From the NCBI RefSeq assembly GCF_000720325.1, contig NZ_JOJM01000003.1, positions 186,001-250,000 on the forward strand: a stretch of 64,000 nucleotides of DNA. The letters run 5' to 3'. This stretch comes from Streptomyces sp. NRRL B-1347 (GTDB taxonomy: Bacteria; Actinomycetota; Actinomycetes; Streptomycetales; Streptomycetaceae). Of the stretch, positions 62,239 to 64,000 are shown piece after piece. The notes under the pieces were generated by a model, which worked only from the letters and a program-made list of their open reading frames with translations, was not told the origin of the DNA and made no database searches. Each line of letters starts with the position of its first letter. The first letter of the stretch is position 1. The position numbers were made by a program, and so were the translations under genes.

Positions 62239-63630
62239 TCACAGGGGCGGTGTCGCCGGGGCCGGGCCCAGGGTCGTCGTACCGGGGGCGGCCCGGTGGC
62301 CGAGGCCGGTGCGGTAGGCGTCGAGGGCGGCTTCGACGCGCCCGGTGCGCCGCAGCAGATCGCCCAGGAGCCGGCACAGGTCGGCCAGGTCCCCGGCCGC
62401 GCTGGAGCGCTCCAGGAGGGACAGGGCCGCGCAGTAGTGCTCCTCGGCGGTCTCGGTGTCGCCGCGCTCCTCCGCGATCAGGCCGAGCAGGCGGTGTGCG
62501 CCGCCCGCGTGCACGGCGCCGCGCTCGGCCCCGAGCGGACCGGTGTCGGCGCCGTCCGCGCCGGAGGCGAGCAGCGGCCGAAGCAGCGCCTCCGCCTCGG
62601 CCGTCTTGCCGCGCCGCCTGAGCACGTCCGCGAGCTCGACCTCGACCTGCTCGGTGAAGAGCGCGGCACGCTTGGAGGCGAGCATGTCGCGGGCCGTGCG
62701 CAACTCGCCCTCGGCGCCTTCGAGATCGCCGTCCTGTGCGTGGACGTAGCCGCGCATCCAGTGGCAGTGGGCGAGTTCGGTGCGGATGTGCAGCTGGCGG
62801 TAGAGCTCCTGCGCCTTGGCGAGGGACGCGTCGGCCTCCGCGGTGCGGCCCTCGGCGATCAGGGTGCGGGCGACGCCCCGGTGCATGTGGGCGACCAGGG
62901 CCGGATCGCTGACGCTCGGGGCGAGGGCGAGGGCCAGTTCGGCGGCGTGGGCGGCGCGGGCGTGCGCGCCCATGTCCATGTACGGGGCGATGGACGCCGT
63001 GTACAGGAGCAGCAGCGCGTCGGGGTCGTGCAGGCCCGCGGCGTTGAGCTCGTCGAGGGTGGTCTCCAGGAGGTAGCAGGCGTACCGCAGTTCGCCGGTG
63101 AGCAGGTGCGCGGTGGCGCGGCCGCGGATGGCGGGGACGCGGCGCGGCAGCGGCTCGTCGGCGAGGAGGCGCTCCACGGCGGCGAAGCAGTCGCGGGCGT
63201 CGGTCAGTTCACCGGATTCCAGGAGGCAGTCGCCGAGCCCCTGGAGGGCGCTCGCCTGCTCGGGCAGGAGGCCGTGCCCGACGGCCTCCTCGTGCAGGGC
63301 GCGGAAGACGGCGGCGGCGTCTTCGGGCGCGCCGGTGGCGAGGGCGCGCCGGGCGTCGGTGAGCCGCAGCCGCAGGTCCGTGGCCAGCCGGGCGGGCCGC
63401 CCCGTGGCCAGCTCCTCGTAGCCGACGCCGAGGCGTCCCGCGAGGTGTCTGAGGGCCGCTTCGGACGGGCGTACCTTGCCGGACTCCAGGGTGGACACGT
63501 ACGCGGGTGTATAGGCCGGTTCGGCCAGCTGCCGTTGGGTGAGCCCCCGTTCGGTGCGCAGCCGCAGCACGCGGCGGCCGATCTCGGCCGGGTCGTCGAG
63601 CCGCGCCCCCTCGGGGCTGTTTTCCGCCAC
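62239..63630 (-). CDS. XRE regulator with TPR repeats
   Basis: The 463-residue protein has an N-terminal helix-turn-helix (about 17-70; LRLRTERGLTQRQLAEPAYTPAYVSTLESGKVRPSEAALRHLAGRLG). About 340 residues of tetratricopeptide repeats follow (DAAAVFRALHEEAVGHGLLPEQASALQGLGDC..., DLEGAEGELRTARDMLASK...). TPR-XRE regulators often sense peptides. The GTG 63630 has GGAGG seven bases upstream; the frame upstream is non-coding. It may control the GNAT and the divergent secreted-protein gene. Confidence 0.75.
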   Translation of the reverse strand: MAENSPEGARLDDPAEIGRRVLRLRTERGLTQRQLAEPAYTPAYVSTLESGKVRPSEAALRHLAGRLGVGYEELATGRPARLATDLRLRLTDARRALATGAPEDAAAVFRALHEEAVGHGLLPEQASALQGLGDCLLESGELTDARDCFAAVERLLADEPLPRRVPAIRGRATAHLLTGELRYACYLLETTLDELNAAGLHDPDALLLLYTASIAPYMDMGAHARAAHAAELALALAPSVSDPALVAHMHRGVARTLIAEGRTAEADASLAKAQELYRQLHIRTELAHCHWMRGYVHAQDGDLEGAEGELRTARDMLASKRAALFTEQVEVELADVLRRRGKTAEAEALLRPLLASGADGADTGPLGAERGAVHAGGAHRLLGLIAEERGDTETAEEHYCAALSLLERSSAAGDLADLCRLLGDLLRRTGRVEAALDAYRTGLGHRAAPGTTTLGPAPATPPL

Positions 63631-63866
63631 CTCTCCCCCTCCGTGGATCCTCCGTAGGTCCGTGACCTGAGCTAAGTCGATGGACACGGGCGTTGGATAG
63701 GGGCCGGACGGGTTTGCCCGGTGGCGTGAACTCACTCTCAACTCATGTGCCTCAAGTGAAACTTCACCGACCCATTGCCTCTTCCCTCACGGGCCTCTAC
63801 GTTGAGCGGCGCGTTAATCCTACTTAACTCGCCGCTTAATCAGCGGTTTTCAGGAGGCCCCCCCAC

Positions 63867-64000
63867 ATGGCCAGCGACATACCCGGCATATCCGTCAGCA
63901 ACAGACGCAAGCGTCTCCGGGTCGCCCTCGCGGCGGGCGCCACGCTCGCGGCGACCCTCTCCGCGACGGGTGGCGCGGCCGCCCACCCGGAGCCCGCCGC
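63867..64000 (+). CDS. Secreted protein, N-terminus only
   Basis: The first 44 codons and part of the next are inside the window. They encode a basic segment (NRRKRLR) and a hydrophobic core ending near TGGAAAHP, a signal peptide; the mature protein lies beyond the edge. AGGAGG lies nine bases before the ATG. The spacer toward the divergent XRE-TPR gene has TTAA-rich dyad-like sequence near 63815-63845. Confidence 0.75.
   Translation, partial: MASDIPGISVSNRRKRLRVALAAGATLAATLSATGGAAAHPEPA

Overview
The window is very GC-rich. It uses GTG and TTG starts freely, carries GGAGG-type ribosome binding sites, and holds families typical of Streptomyces (MmyB-like XRE regulators, DUF6131, MAB_1171c, secreted FG-GAP and GH16 proteins). 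It is best read as a Streptomyces chromosome segment rich in accessory genes. No rRNA, tRNA, CRISPR array, intact insertion sequence or phage module was recognised.

Region by region. 1-9.3 kb: a MerR regulator (cut by the left edge) facing a DUF3533 membrane protein; an ABC-F ATPase with a 14-codon leader ORF that can mask its ribosome binding site; an FMN alpha-hydroxy-acid oxidase; a tiny DUF6131 membrane protein; a FAD oxidoreductase with a C-terminal Rieske domain; a secreted protein; and an amidase. 9.4-24.3 kb: a GH19 chitinase pseudogene; a divergent XRE regulator/SDR pair around a 33-bp palindrome; a PepSY protein; a DUF5519-like protein; a GNAT; an SGNH hydrolase; a small secreted peptide; an EamA transporter facing a LysR; an FG-GAP repeat protein; a GH16 glycosidase; a PQQ-propeller remnant; an LLM oxidoreductase; and a secreted protein. 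24.4-30.1 kb: an AraC regulator with an intradiol dioxygenase; an IclR regulator with a FabG-like SDR; and a coupled MmyB-type regulator and MBL-fold hydrolase. 30.1-39.9 kb: two possible small ORFs with hairpins; a NUDIX hydrolase; a tandem-HTH regulator facing an HExxH (ImmA/IrrE-like) protein and a MAB_1171c membrane protein; a TetR regulator facing a 3-hydroxyisobutyrate-dehydrogenase-like enzyme across two palindromic operators; a MocR regulator facing a LysE exporter; and a B3/B4 protein.

39.9-50.0 kb is one leftward mannoside-use locus. It runs from a LacI-type operator through a binding lipoprotein, two permeases, a GH38 alpha-mannosidase, a PMI-like isomerase and a ROK kinase to a LacI regulator. 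It has no ABC ATPase of its own. 50.5-53.4 kb holds a LysE exporter, a tautomerase coupled to a histidine phosphatase, and a CDF metal transporter.

53.7-61.5 kb is the most unusual part and looks like a compact biosynthetic locus. It holds a 26-residue peptide ORF with a strong ribosome binding site, an L-amino-acid-ligase-type ATP-grasp enzyme, a stand-alone adenylation-PCP-thioesterase protein, an NAD-dependent epimerase/dehydratase, a fusion of an acyl/aminoacyltransferase-like domain with a HisC-type aminotransferase, and a convergent cupin. A GNAT and an XRE-TPR regulator flank it. The window ends in the signal peptide of a secreted protein.
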